Positions 1-24,937 of a stretch of 64,000 bases of DNA are shown piece by piece. A model generated the notes under the pieces. The model saw nothing but the letters and a program-made list of their open reading frames with translations. It did no database searches and was not told the DNA's origin. How positions within the stretch are numbered: the stretch's first letter is position 1; each line of letters opens with the position of its first letter. The position numbers were made by a program, and so were the translations under genes. Origin of the DNA: Asterias amurensis (lineage: Eukaryota > Echinodermata > Asteroidea > Forcipulatida > Asteriidae); assembly GCF_032118995.1 (NCBI RefSeq), contig NC_092652.1, positions 20,816,544 to 20,880,543 on the forward strand, given 5' to 3'.

Positions 1-453
1 ACAAAAAAAAAATCCAATATTGTCTGAATACTGTACACGTTCAATGTATAAATACAAACACCACACAATTCAAAAAAGTTAATCTACACTAAGATTCAAA
101 GATTGTTAACTATCGGTATGTGAACTTGCTCTGTGTATAGAGCAAGGTTAGTAGTAACAACAACACAAAGTGTACAAAAAAAAACAAATAAAACAATGCC
201 CCTCAAATCTGCACAAGTAAAAATACAAAAACAAACTGGAGTATATGAGTTTGTGTAGAACCTTGAGTTGGGTATGATGCCCATTTCATATCTTATCCTT
301 TACCTTAATTGGGATATTATCGTCCATGTCATACATTGATAAGGCTTAAGTTTTACCTTGCTCGAGATGTGATCTGTTCAACGTCGTACCTCGATCAGGC
401 ACTATAATCCTATTGATACCTTGATTGGGATGCACACAGTGTTATCAGTCTTG
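1..453. other. DPP8/9 3' UTR and flank
   Basis: AT-rich, no ORF of note. I see no minus-strand AATAAA, so the poly-A site is not placed. Confidence 0.4.
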
Positions 454-13996
<13,543 letters not shown>

Positions 13997-14873
13997 GGTT
14001 GCTGCCAGACGTCCGAGAGATATCTGAATCAAATGTTAAACTTGATCTCCTTGAGTAAAAAAAAAAGGAAGAAAGAAACCATTCCATAAATCATTCAGAC
14101 AAATCAGCTTTCCATCAATAGTTTTCAGAAAAGTGTCATACACAGAGAGTTTTATCATTTATTTTGTAGTTATCTAAACTGAAGGACAAAGCAATAATGG
14201 CACAAAACTGCTCAAGGTCTGAACAAAAATGTTAATACCATAATTCGAACCCACCACCATGCACACTCTGAGCGATAAACTCCACGTACGAGAAATTATA
14301 TTATTTATTTCTCATCAAATATGAAATTTCAGACAGAAATATTTCAAGAGATGTTTTCTACTATCATCATCATTTTAGAGTTTAATTAGACCACCATGGA
14401 TTTCTTCCTCCATCCATGATTAGACAAAGTTTTATTTAATTTATTAAACAAACAGTTAAAACTACAATTGTAAATCTGTGATCTTCTCGATTTTTGTTTC
14501 TTAACAGTTCTGAACGTTTCTTTTAGACACCATGATCTGATTCTAAGTAGAGTAGTCTGAGAGCTCACATATATCTTAACTTCCCAAAATGATTAATCCC
14601 TGATAAGCCTGGAACAGAAATGATTGAGAGATACATGTATTTACACATACCGTACAGTCAATGGAGTGCATTCCGAGTTAAAGCTTGACATTTTTAATTA
14701 TTGACGTTTTTGTGACTCAACAAAATTTTATCATTGGTGGTCTCTGATCGACCTGAGAAACGGGTCAACAGCTGATCTGATGAAGGTTATTGAGTATGGC
14801 TTACCATGAATTTATTAAACTAAAAAATGTCGACGAATAAAGTATATTTCGGCCCGAAATAAGAAATACTTAC

Positions 14874-14950
14874 GGTTCCCGTTGTTTTCCGCAAGATGAT
14901 TTCTACATTTCTTGACAGAAACAGCGCCGCCTATCGATGTGATTGTGAGA
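14874..14950 (-). other. Candidate 5' UTR exon of DPP8/9 (proximal)
   Basis: A strong minus-strand donor (AACC|GTAAGTATTT) ends an exon at 14874, about 850 bp upstream of the first coding exon. No ORF is carried. The upstream limit is unknown; a foldback insertion begins at 14957. A competing donor at 15309 could serve an alternative first exon. Confidence 0.5.
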
Positions 14951-14956
14951 GTCTCA

Positions 14957-15085
14957 GGCCGTGTCCGAAACGACGACTTCGGCTACAGCTACGTCTAGAT
15001 CAGAGCGTCTACCAGTGTTGAAGAATAGGCAGACGCGCGCGATCTAGCCGTAGCTGTAGCCGAAGTCGCCGTTTCGGACACGGCC
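14957..15085. mobile_element. Foldback element in the divergent promoter
   Basis: Arms of about 50 bp (GCCGTGTCCGAAACGACGAC / CGCCGTTTCGGACACGGC; GGCTACAGCTACGTCTAGAT / ATCTAGCCGTAGCTGTAGCC). CTCAG directly flanks the GCCGTG...CACGGC termini on both sides, a probable 5-bp target duplication. Confidence 0.85.
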
Positions 15086-15133
15086 TCAGTGTTGGGCGCA
15101 TTTTCAGGATTTGCTCATTTTACTTAAGTGGGC

Positions 15134-15153
15134 GCTCAATCTGCAGATTGAGC
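15134..15153. promoter_or_regulatory. 20-bp perfect palindrome
   Basis: GCTCAATCTGCAGATTGAGC, between the two divergent genes. Function unknown; could be a dimeric factor site or chance. Confidence 0.4.
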
Positions 15154-15308
15154 TGTGGATATGCTTATTTGGGCGAGACGAAAACATTGATATCTATATG
15201 AACTTAAATTAACAGTAAAAAACAAAATAGAGATTTATAAGCGTAATCTGCGGATTGGGCAGATCTCCAAAATGCTGAACTGAGCGCGGCGAAAATCCGG
15301 AAACTTAC

Positions 15309-15430
15309 CAAATATAATCGTTGATGGCGCTGTACGAAACGATTACTTTTGCGATCGTCCCACCACCAGCACCTAGCCTGCAAACCTCCAAAATCAGTCT
15401 GCACTGAGAATAATGTTATCAACATTCTTC
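15309..15430 (-). other. Candidate alternative 5' UTR exon of DPP8/9 (distal)
   Basis: A strong minus-strand donor (TTTG|GTAAGTTTCC) lies at 15309. The sequence upstream on that strand is not obviously repetitive and includes a GCGCCATC motif often seen near transcription starts. The 5' limit given is a guess; a transcript is needed. Confidence 0.35.
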
Positions 15431-16183
15431 AGTTGGATTTCATTACGTTAGTCATGAAAGTCACGTAAATTGTAAGTAAACAAAACAATTGCAAAGAGCA
15501 CACAGTAGTCTAGTATTTAGATTATACGTAGCGTGCGTTGTGACTGCAGCAGGCTGATGGATCAACCAGTTGCCAACCAGCAGAAGTGTAACTGCCTACC
15601 AGTGGTACTGCATAAAACAGTCGTCCCTCCCACCTCAGGGATATGTCAGCCTCTCCTCACACAACACTGCAGTGCAAACTAGTTGCTCTATAGTTCTTTA
15701 AACTAATACCCTAATTCACAACTACTTTTGCAAGATGAAACAGTGAAAACCCACTCGCATAAAGCCATATACATAACATGATGGAATTTCATATGAATAA
15801 CGTTGTAATTAACACACATTTATCAATGTTGTTTTGTTTGTTTATTAAAATTGTTCACCAACTCAGCTGCTAAATATGTTTTAATTATAAAAAGTTTTGA
15901 TAATTGCCTAACCCATAATCTTCCCCACGGTTGTATATGTAGACATGATCCAGATTTTAGGGTTACGGTTATTGCATGTGGCGATCCCTGCCTTAAGTTT
16001 GTCCTCATTTCAACAACTGCCAGGTCACTGTTTTTATACAGTGATATTAAAAATTGTCATTGATCTTATAATACAAAAGTGTGTGTTGTTTTCAAAGAGA
16101 TTTATAAATAAATTGAGTATTTTTTATTGATTGTTATTGTTTTTTTCAGACTGCAGGTCGTCAATTGTCTCCATGACATCAGG

Positions 16184-19100
16184 ATGGAGGAGGATCATCC
16201 TACGTCAGAGTCGGCAGAAACGGAACCGAAAGAACCTGCGACGGAGTTGCAATCAGCTGTCGTAGCAAGTCAAGAAGACAAAACGAACAATGAGGACGGA
16301 AGAGTCGATAAAGCAACCCAAGATGATGAGACGGGAGCAGAAGAAATGTCAGCGGGAAAACCCAACAGTGGCTCAGTTCAAAGGGGTACTGAAGTTCATT
16401 GAAAGAAATTCATTCAACCCTAACTCCCTTGAAATGAGCGATTTAGTACAATCTGTCTATCTGTCTGTCTTTTATGATCTTCCCAATGAGGGAACTAAGA
16501 AAACTCTCAAAAGTGGATATAAAACAACTACTCCTAGAACCAGGCCTCGAAATTACCGACGGCACCGACGGCAATTGCCGTCTGTGCCATTGCCGTGATG
16601 CCCTCAAAATTACCGACAATTCACGGCAATATATTGCCGTGCCCTTTTTATCCAACTGCCGTCGGTTGCCTTTTATTAAATTGTAAAATTTACATGCATA
16701 TATTAAATGTCAAAAGACTCGTTTCGAAAGACGCAATTAGGCGAGAAAAAACAATCTTAGGCTGTTGTCAAACATTTAAAAAATCTACCCGAGTTGATTT
16801 CGCTAACACTACAGTCACACTATACACATAAAAGACGTACGCATAAGATCCCGGCCCCAAGATCGACAAGAAAATTGGCTTACCGTTGGTGCCCGTAACA
16901 TCATGATATTAATTTTAGTAAAATCGGTTCACAGGTCCCCACGTTGCAACCTACGTAGCAGCTTAGTGCACACTGCATTGCACTGCATTGAAAAGACCCT
17001 AAAATTAAACCGCCGGTGTCCACGCGTGACGGTGTGTGTTGAAGTGCACGTTCAATGGTACCCGTACAGTAGAAGTTGGCCAACACACATACACATGAAC
17101 AAGATGGCGGCGCACCATCTGTGTGTTTAGTAGCAAGTCTGACAGTCCCTCACGTGCGTTTGTTGATGCACGGCTCGATGCCTCCATGATGTGGGCGATC
17201 GACGAAGAGTGATTTAAAATGAAGTTAGTGTCACTTTCATCACGAAGTGCAGCGTGGAATCAGAAAATCATTAGGTAACGTAAAGCATGCGTATAGCAAA
17301 TAAATGAAGATGATGATTTGTACAGCATTTAAGTGCTAATTAATTTTCGTCATCGAGAGGAAGCACAAAGTTTTAGCCTCAACTTTTGTCTTGCATGTAG
17401 TTTCTCACCTGTCTTGGTAAATTAAGTTTTTGCCATGGTGCCCCCCAAATTCAACACAATTGCCGTGGTGCCCTTTTTACACTTACAAAATTGCTGTGAT
17501 GCCCTTCAAACTCTAGAAAAAGCAAGGCAATTATTGCCGTGCCCTTTTGAACACGAAGTTCGAGGCCTGGTATTCAGCTATCGTCTCCAGTAGAAGACGA
17601 TAGCTGAACATCAAACTGTATAAAATATCAGGCTGGCCAATCTCTCTCATACAAACAGTGGTTTAATGTCTATGATTTTGAATTGCACAAATCAAGAAAT
17701 TGTGATTAAGTAGCTAGACGACGATACTTGATCTAGTCAATGTGAAATCGGCGTAGTCTTGGTAGGCTTCAAACCAACAACCCTGCGATTGCAAGTCCTG
17801 CAGTCTTACCACTGGACCACAATGAGAGCATCACTCTATCAAAATAGCAATAATATTTATAATGCATTTAGGGCCTGTAGGCACTTTTTAACCTTCTATC
17901 TCAAAGGGCTTTAGGGAGAATTGCAGAATTGAATAAGTGGTAACTAAAGGTATTACCCAAGAAAACCTTTTAAAAAAACATTGAGGCTAATCGCCAGTTA
18001 CCGCCTACTTTGCATTCTTCCCTTACACGTACTTCCCTTGCACATTAACTCTTTGAATAGTTAAGTATGTTCTTTTTGTTTCAGATCAAGGGCAGACGGC
18101 GCCATCGCTTCCAGAGCGAGATGTCTTACCTGTAAATGAAAGCGTTATTGAGAAACTGACTGTCGCATTCCTGCAGACGTTCCTTCCCCAGGCAGAACAT
18201 TCCAATGCAGAGCTTGATGAACTTATGTGAGTACAATATGGGCCTTCTTCATGAGTTCGCCATCTTGACGATTGTCACATCATCCTTCTCATAGGACAAT
18301 GATCTCCCTCGCTTGAAATGATTGTTTGACCCCAATCAATATCACACAAAAAATAGCAAACCCCATTCACTAATGGGAAAGGCAAAAGATCAACATGAGG
18401 CTAGCTCCATACATACATCGTACAATACCCAATGCAATGCAACTAGCCCTCACCATTACAATTTTTCTCTGATAAAAGATGATTTAAAACCCCCCAAAAA
18501 TACTCTCAGCACAGAGACCTCTTGTTCAGTAAACCATTAACTCTACCAAGTAGAGTATACTTGCCACAGGAAGTAAATGTACTCTCTCAAAGCTAAAATG
18601 AAAAAGAAAGCCAGGCCAAAGGCTGCAGACCCAAACTTAACTTGTTATTGTAACTGTGCTAATCACAAAGTTTGGTAAGCCACGTTAGTGTACTTGATTA
18701 CACTTGAACACTGGGTCTTCCTGCCATAGAGGTCGTTCAGACACAGTACTAAAGTTGGTTTAACTCATGGTTCAACCCGATCGAGTTCAACTCTGTGTTT
18801 GAACGGTTTTAAAGTTAGTCCGAATCGAGTTCAACCCGCAAAAGATAAACCGTCCAGGGAGGGGGTATATCTTTAGACCGCTCCGGGTTTATCTTTGAAC
18901 ACTGTGTGTGGACAGAATCAAAAAGACCACATCCGGTTTAACTCACAACAGGCGACCCATTGACCTCCGTAATCATTATGTACACACACGGTGACCAATG
19001 AACAGGACAACAAACAGGATGTTAGGGTAACAGGGTCGCGTTTGCTTTGACCTCTTAAAACCAAAGATAAACCGGATCGGGTTTAACTCATGTGCTGTCT

Positions 19101-21244
19101 GAACGCAAGGGTTTTTTATTTTTATGACCACCCCCTGCTGCTCGTAGAAGTTAAACTGGTTCGGGTTTAACTTTCTGAACATAACCATTGTACTAGCCAC
19201 AGGGGTGTCATGGTGTTTTTGGACACCCCGTTAATAATTTGGACACCCTGTTTTATCTGTCATTTTCATGTGTAAGAGAACAATTTGGACACCCAGTTTT
19301 TATATATCCAGCAAATTTGAACACCCTTTTACCAAATCCTGGCTGAAACCTTGCTCCCTATAGTACCAAAAGTAGGATGGTTTAATTTGACTCGTTCTTC
19401 CTTGCTTTTCTTACTATTTTGTCCTAAAACAGGAGAAATCAGCGCGTCCTCATTGAAACATTACAGCAAGAGAACTCAAAATTCCAAGAGAATGACATGA
19501 TGTCCGAGCTCTCAGAACTGGTGAGAAATTCAAGGCTGTTATATTGTCCCTGTAAACAAACAATACATCCACCAATGCGTCAAATTTTACCAATAATTTG
19601 AAGCTGTTTATTTAAGAAATGTAGAACACACAAGTTAATCTGAAACATTTTGTTTGGTTCCAAAGGATGTGTAATATATATTGTCCTTGAGAAACGAACA
19701 TGTGAATATGAATAAGTTAATTTTAATAGTGGCCTTGGAGCATATTTCAGGGAAATCCAATGCAAAATATTGCATCGTTCTTTTGTGGAAGTTTGCAAGG
19801 TCTATTTTAAGTAGGATTTGAAACTTTGCATGGTGGAGATAAGATATAGAAGAGTTTGCGGTAACACCATGTAATAACAATCTCTAAATGAGTTGGGGTG
19901 GTTCTGAAAAGAACCGTTGGGTTAACTCGACGTTTCGATCAGTATGCTCTGATCGTCTTCTGGAGAATGCTGGACTCTGATGCTGCATGCTGCTTAAGTA
20001 CTAGGCGGTGGATCAGCGGTGATGCACGAAGGCGGGAAGGCGGTCTATTTTATGTCCTGGTTGTATTGAACACATTATTTTATGGATACGCTTTAATCTG
20101 TACAAGCAGTCTGGTACTTCCTTGGGCAAGGCAATTATTCCTCAGAAAAAAGGGCACTTCTATGAAGGAATTTCTGCAAGAGCATATCAAGGGACACCAA
20201 GGCAATGACCAGGGGCATTCCTCCATTGCCTCCGTCATACATGTACCCGGCTGTAGCCTATTCAACTACTGTTTATTTTGAAGTATTGATGTTCAGAGTT
20301 ATGACATGTTTTGTCTACTTCAATTTTGAGGTTCACTTTCATAGTGTGATCCAAGTTTTTCAGGGTATTGAACTTTCTTCACTAGTTCATATATTAAAGT
20401 TGGAAGGACTTTTGTTTTTTTGTTATATGATTGCAGATGGTCGAAGCCAAGAAGTATTACATCAAACTAGTCCACCTAAGGAAAGAAATGATCTCTCTCC
20501 ATGAGAAATCCACCAAATTAAAGGTATGACAGTTGCAAATGTTACATGTTTAGATGATCTTCCTATCAAGGGAATCTTTGTTTTTTACAGCGGGGGTCTT
20601 TTTCGGAGTAAATAATGCAATTGCCTTGAGCAAGGCTAGCGCCAGCTAATCTTTCTCATACAAACGTTGGTTTAACAACTATGGACAAGAGTTGCACAAA
20701 TCAAGAAATTTTGATTCAGTACCTAGACAACAATACTTATTTTAGTCATTGTGAATTCAGCCTCTAGCTTGGTTAGAATTTATCAGTAGCTGTTTTAGAC
20801 TTCTAACCAAAGGTTTGTATTGTCATTATTTAAAGAGTGTTTACCAAATTATACCTTCCCTTTAATATTTGAAGTATTGTTTAGAAAAGGTAATGAAAAA
20901 AATTGAATATTCATTTGGGGTTTTCCCATATACACCGATGTGTGTTAGCACATAATACTCAGTACTTTCTGTGAAAATAATTCAGAGGCATATTACTCGG
21001 GTGGGATTCGAAACCCACGCCCTTTGCAATTCTAGAGCAGTGTCATACCAACTAGACCATCGAGGTTGCCCGGTAGCTAGAGGCAAGAAAAGATTGAAAC
21101 AATTCAACTCTTTCTCTGCAGAAAAGAGCAATAAAGCTGCAGCATCACAAGATGAAGCAGAACCTACAGAGAGAACAGCAAAGAGAACGGGAACTGGAAC
21201 AAGAAAAACATCTTATTGCCAAGCCAGCCAAGAAATCTCCTTAA
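16184..21244 (+). CDS. BLOC1S6: BLOC-1 complex subunit 6 (pallidin), 5 coding exons
   Basis: Subunit of BLOC-1, a cytosolic rod-shaped complex that sorts cargo from endosomes into lysosome-related organelles; pallidin also binds syntaxin. Exons: 16184-16385, 18085-18226, 19433-19520, 20437-20523, 21122-21244. Phases close to 642 nt = 213 aa (human 172). Residues 1-67 form an acidic, low-complexity, poorly conserved head (MEEDHPTSESAETEPKEP). From about residue 75 the helical core aligns with human pallidin: VIEKLTVAFLQTFLP, QRVLIETLQQENSKFQEN, YYIKLVHLRKEMISLHEKS, KLKKRAIKLQ, REQQRERELEQEKHL and the AKPAKKSP tail (human ARPAKRM). The exon 1 acceptor at 16149 is strong, so a 5' UTR exon lies upstream, possibly ending at 15471. 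The exon 1 donor (AGGG|GTACTG) is weak and was chosen because it is the best phase-1 GT; the N-terminal junction is the least certain part. A short out-of-frame ATG at 16173 precedes the start. Confidence 0.9.
16540..17570. mobile_element. 1.03-kb non-autonomous element with GGCCTCGAA terminal inverted repeats
   Basis: Lies in BLOC1S6 intron 1. The ends are inverted (CCAGGCCTCGAA at the left, TTCGAGGCCTGG at the right). Both subterminal regions carry repeated TTGCCGTGNTGCCCTT-type motifs in opposite orientation. No transposase ORF. It is the largest member of a family whose short copies recur across the window. No clear target-site duplication. Confidence 0.65.
17625..17830. mobile_element. 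SINE-like repeat with tRNA-like segment
   Basis: Shares CTCTCATACAAACRNTGGTT, CACAAATCAAGAAATTGTGAT and a tRNA-like stretch ending in an anticodon-arm-like TTGCAAGTCCTGCAGTC with copies near 7.32-7.61 kb, 20.64-20.78 kb and 29.40-29.65 kb. No ORF. In BLOC1S6 intron 1. Confidence 0.5.
18725..19195. mobile_element. Foldback-type element with GGTTTAACT arms
   Basis: In BLOC1S6 intron 2. Repeated inverted segments: TTCAGACACAGTACTAAAGT at the left against AAGTTAAACTGGTTCGGGTT and AACTTTCTGAAC at the right, plus internal AAAGATAAACCG repeats on both strands. No coding potential. Consistent with a non-autonomous DNA transposon. Confidence 0.5.
19895..20040. repeat. Dispersed ACGTTTCGA repeat
   Basis: Contains GAAAAGAACCGTTGGGTTAA and CGACGTTTCGATCAGTATGC followed by GCTCTGATCGTC. 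Related segments occur near 28.86-28.98, 54.36-54.47 and 55.80-56.07 kb, all with a (T)CGA(A/C)GTTTCGA-type core. In BLOC1S6 intron 3. Confidence 0.4.
20910..21085 (-). mobile_element. tRNA-derived SINE, family A
   Basis: On the minus strand it reads as a tRNA-like head: GGTCTAGTTGGTATGACACT, then a TCGAATCCCACCC-type B box (here GTTTCGAATCCCACCCG). It ends about 35 bp before BLOC1S6 exon 5. Other copies: 22600-22800, 48245-48440, 56190-56375 and a short one at 62640-62700. Confidence 0.65.
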
Positions 21245-24200
21245 AGAACCCAGGGCCAAGAAGACACATGCAGAAGAAGCTACAAGGCTTGAAATTTGGG
21301 GTAAAAATCCACAAGGCCGCAGCAGCTGATTTCACGATACGCTAGGACTAATCCTCTGAGTTAGGACCCATCCTAACTTAGGATGGGTCCTAACGTCTAT
21401 GGTTACTGAACTTTACTCGTCCTAAGTCCTAAGATCAATCCTTAGTCAGGAAGAGTTTGGTGAAATCGACGACAGGACTTGTAGCTCAGAATCATTACTG
21501 GGTCGGGTCTATATTAACAGGACCAGAATCAAAATGAAAAGAGACTAGAATCAAAATGACAACACGGTTTTAGCGTCTAAACTGTTTCATTTGAACAAGA
21601 TTTAGAGAAGATTTATCTCTTCTGTTCTATGTGTGATACTCAGCAGGATTGAAAGATATTTGTGAGACTCAAACTCTATTCATTTGAACAGCAAAGTTCA
21701 TTGCCTGGAAATACCCTGATAGATTCAGAAGTCAAGACATTGTTGCCTTTGGCTTATCCCTTGCAGTACCAGTGGTAGAGCTCGAAAAAATTTTATCGGC
21801 CTTGTCACATATAATAATAGTATGGAAATTTGCGGTTGTATAACACAGAATGAAAAATCATGCTGCTTTTTATTTATGCCTCCAAAATGTATTTAAAGGC
21901 AGGGTTGTAGATTGGTGCTCCCAAAAAAGAATAACCACAAAAATGTACTTGCCAAGAAGCACTGCAGCTATTGATGGTTTGAACATTTTTGAGGAAGGAC
22001 TCCCTTCGACGTAATGTGGTTTGGATAATTGTTCATCTGAAAAAAATTTTGAAGCATGAATCGTTTCTTAGATTTCTGAGGATTGGTGTCCATTAGTTTA
22101 TGGTTTGGTCAGAGATGTTTCACCTCACTAACAGCTGATCACCTCACTAGAAGATGAATGGATTCAATGTTCTTGTGAAAGTAAAGTACCGTGAAATGTT
22201 TTTCAGCTGAAACTTTCACATGAACCTTTTCTTGTATTACCGTTATAACTTCGCCTATGAATAATAGTTTTCTTGACAACACCAATCTATGATCCTACCT
22301 TCAAACTGCTTGTTAATTATACCTATTTAATGATTTCAATCTTTCGGAGTTGTTACTTGCCATTTGTGTTAAATTATGTATTTTTTATTCCAAGTGAAAC
22401 ACCTGTTAAGATGTTTTTTTACTTCCTTTTCTGATTTCAGCCACGAAGGTAAAATTGTATTTTGAAAGCAACTCGTGGATTTTGTTTAACAAAATTATGC
22501 AATTTGAAAAAAGACAGTGAACACAATAGGATGATGTTTAACATTTACACTGTGGCCCGTGTGTTAAAAGTAAATGTAAAACAATTGATTAATTAGTATT
22601 AGTTTTGGTTTTTACCCATAACACACCTTGTGTTAGCACTGTATACTCAGTGCTTTCCCTGAGTCATGTGAACAAATATCACAGGCATGTTACTTGGGTG
22701 GGATTCGAACCCGCGACCCTTGCATTTCTAGAGCAGTGTCTTACCAACTAGACTTCTGAGGTTGCCCGGCAGCTAGAGGCAGTTCGAATCCTATGTTTTG
22801 GCAGCGGGTACCGCAACGTCTTAACATCTCTTATAGTTTATTAGTTGATCTTCAGACCAGTATTTACTTTTTTGATGTTGAATTCAAGGCATGACATCCT
22901 TCTTATTTAAAACTGATTTTCTATTTTTATCCCATCAGAAAAGTAGAAAAGATTGGTAGAAGCACACAGAATACACTGGTAGTTGTCAAAGACAAGTATC
23001 CACACTTTACATGACCCGACATAAAATATGAAATTTAGAGAGAAAAAAAAACACGTGGAAGAAAGTATAAAGATGCATCTTTGTGTAATTTTTTTCCTGT
23101 CAATTATTGGAATATGAAGTCAATTCAAGGCACAATCTCGCGAAGATAATAATAACAATAATAACAATTCTTATAAAGCGCATTTCACAATAACCGTATC
23201 AATGCGCTTTACATTAGGTTCCAGGTCATAGGGCCAATAACATCCCAAATTCTAAATCTGAGGTCTCGAAATCAAATTTGTGGAAAATTACTTCTTTCTC
23301 GAAGACTACGTCACTTCAGAGGGAGCTGTTTCTCTGAATGTTTTATACTATCAACCTCTCCCCATTACTCGTAATCAAGAACGGTTTTATGATAATAATT
23401 ATTTTGAGTAATTACCAATAGTGTCCACTGCGTAGTTTTACGAGAAAGAAGTAATTTTCCTCGAATTTGAGTTCAAGACCTCAGAATTAGATCTTGAGGT
23501 CACAAAATCAAGCATCTGAAAGCACACAACTTTGTGTGACAAGGGTGTTTTTTTCTTCCATTATTATCTCGCAACGTTGATCAATTGAGTTCAAATTTTC
23601 ACAGGTTTGTTATTTTATGCTTATGTAGAGATACACAAAGTAAGAAGACTGGTCTTTGACAATCACCAAAGGTGTCTAGTGTCTTTAAAGACACTGGACA
23701 CTATTAAGGGTTCATTTCAGGAATATTAATAAAACAAATTATTAATATAATTTAAAAACTTTTGAAAGGTTGTTAAGAATTCAGCAAAGAAAGAAAAAAC
23801 TCATAATTATAGATTTGCATATTCCTGGACAGGAATATGCGCAAAAAGCTTTTTAAAAGTTTCCTAAAAGAAAATTTATATTAGTGAAGAAATAATTGTG
23901 AGGCATGTTTGGGTTTTTTGCATTTTTTCATCAATATTTAATTCTCAAATTATTTAGAGATGTATTATATTAATCACTGTAAATTTGTTGTATAGTTACA
24001 TAAATAACTTAACTAAAAGCCTGTAATATTTGTCTGATGTGAATCATTTATTGTGACAATTAAGTGTTGATTCCGACTTAGTATTACAAAAGTAGCGGAA
24101 TCTTTTAATTTTCATTTCAGAAACATTTGTTTCCACATGAATAAGCACCTTAGAAAAACAAAACAATTGTTAATTTATTATTTATTTTACTCAACAAAAC

Positions 24201-24929
24201 ACCTAACAATGCCAATAACAGTATAGTGAATAGAACGGGAAGACGTGTTGAGTTTTATGGGAGGAAACCTCAAATGGGGGGGGGGGGGCTCCCAATCAAG
24301 TTAGAAACCAAATGAATCCAACTGAAACCCAATCCACATGCAAGGCTCAGTCTGATTCGAACCTGGATAAGGAAAGAAACCAAAAATTTGCCAACCTAAT
24401 GCCCCTTTGTTATGAAAACATCATTTTCTGTAAAGCATTATTTCCTGATCATCACACAAAAATACAGATTTATATAAAAAGTAAATCGAAGGAAAAATCT
24501 TGGATTCATTGCTCTATGATTCCATATTGTACACAGACAATGTTTTGTATGGCATCTACACATGTTGTTTACTTCTCTATTCGCAAGTTGAACCCTTTAA
24601 GGTCAAACGAGGGTCATCCCACAGACCAACCAATCATGTTTTGACAAATCATCATTTGCATATCTCAAGTTGAAAAGTCGAGCAGTTATCGACGTCTAGA
24701 ATTTTTGCATATCATGCGAAACTTTGAAACAACTTTCTGGTAAACCGTTTTTATTTGCGGATCCAACCAAAATGTAAACATGACACACAATTATACCAAT
24801 GAAAGCACCAACATATGTTTTTAACAATTAACACGTGTGCTACAGTGCTCTAGCGTGGTATTTCCCATGCATTAACTTAAATCTGACCTTTAAATTATGC
24901 AAATTCCAACCACTTGCATTTTTGACAAG
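21245..24929. other. Intergenic interval BLOC1S6-LMAN1 with repeats
   Basis: Holds the BLOC1S6 3' UTR (end unknown; one AATAAA at 23728-23733), a GGACTAG-type MITE (21326-21474), a family A SINE (22600-22800), an L2-tailed SINE fragment (23145-23242) and rearranged pieces of the TTAA MITE family (23243-23720). From 23.7 to 24.9 kb the sequence is AT-rich, with a 10+ base G run near 24280. No credible gene seen. Confidence 0.6.
22600..22800 (-). mobile_element. tRNA-derived SINE, family A
   Basis: Same arrangement as the 20.9-kb copy: TACCCATAACACACCTTGTG, ACTCAGTGCTTTCC, then the reverse complement of a tRNA-like head with GGTGGGATTCGAACCCGCGA and CTTACCAACTAGAC. Confidence 0.65.
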
Positions 24930-24937
24930 ATGGCGGC
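24927..24937 (+). promoter_or_regulatory. YY1-type AAGATGGCGGC element spanning the LMAN1 start codon
   Basis: A perfect match to the YY1 consensus AAGATGGCGGC contains the initiator ATG. In animals this arrangement is common where transcription starts a few bases upstream of translation. The same 11-mer occurs at 17101-17111 inside the 1.03-kb element in BLOC1S6 intron 1. Confidence 0.5.

Larger units (their letters stand above)
14875..15480. promoter_or_regulatory. Divergent DPP8/9 - BLOC1S6 promoter interval
   Basis: The two genes are head-to-head. Minus donors at 14874 and 15309 and a plus donor (AATT|GTAAGTAAA) ending an exon at 15471 place candidate first exons of both genes within a few hundred bases, so a shared bidirectional promoter near 15.43 kb is likely. 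The interval also holds a 129-bp foldback insertion and a 20-bp perfect palindrome. No TATA box is evident. Transcription starts are inferred only. Confidence 0.45.

Noticed and set aside
14030..14032. Upstream start of DPP8/9 at a TTG codon
   Set aside because: The codon is TTG and lies on the intron side of the CAG acceptor; the first ATG in the exon is at 13996.
24312..24644. Plus-strand 110-aa ORF upstream of LMAN1
   Set aside because: No similarity that I recognise, AT-rich composition and no splice connection to LMAN1 exon 1.
24897..24929. In-frame upstream ATG extending LMAN1 by 11 residues
   Set aside because: It would put MQIPTTCIFDK before the hydrophobic signal peptide; the ATG at 24930 has better context and gives a normal signal peptide.
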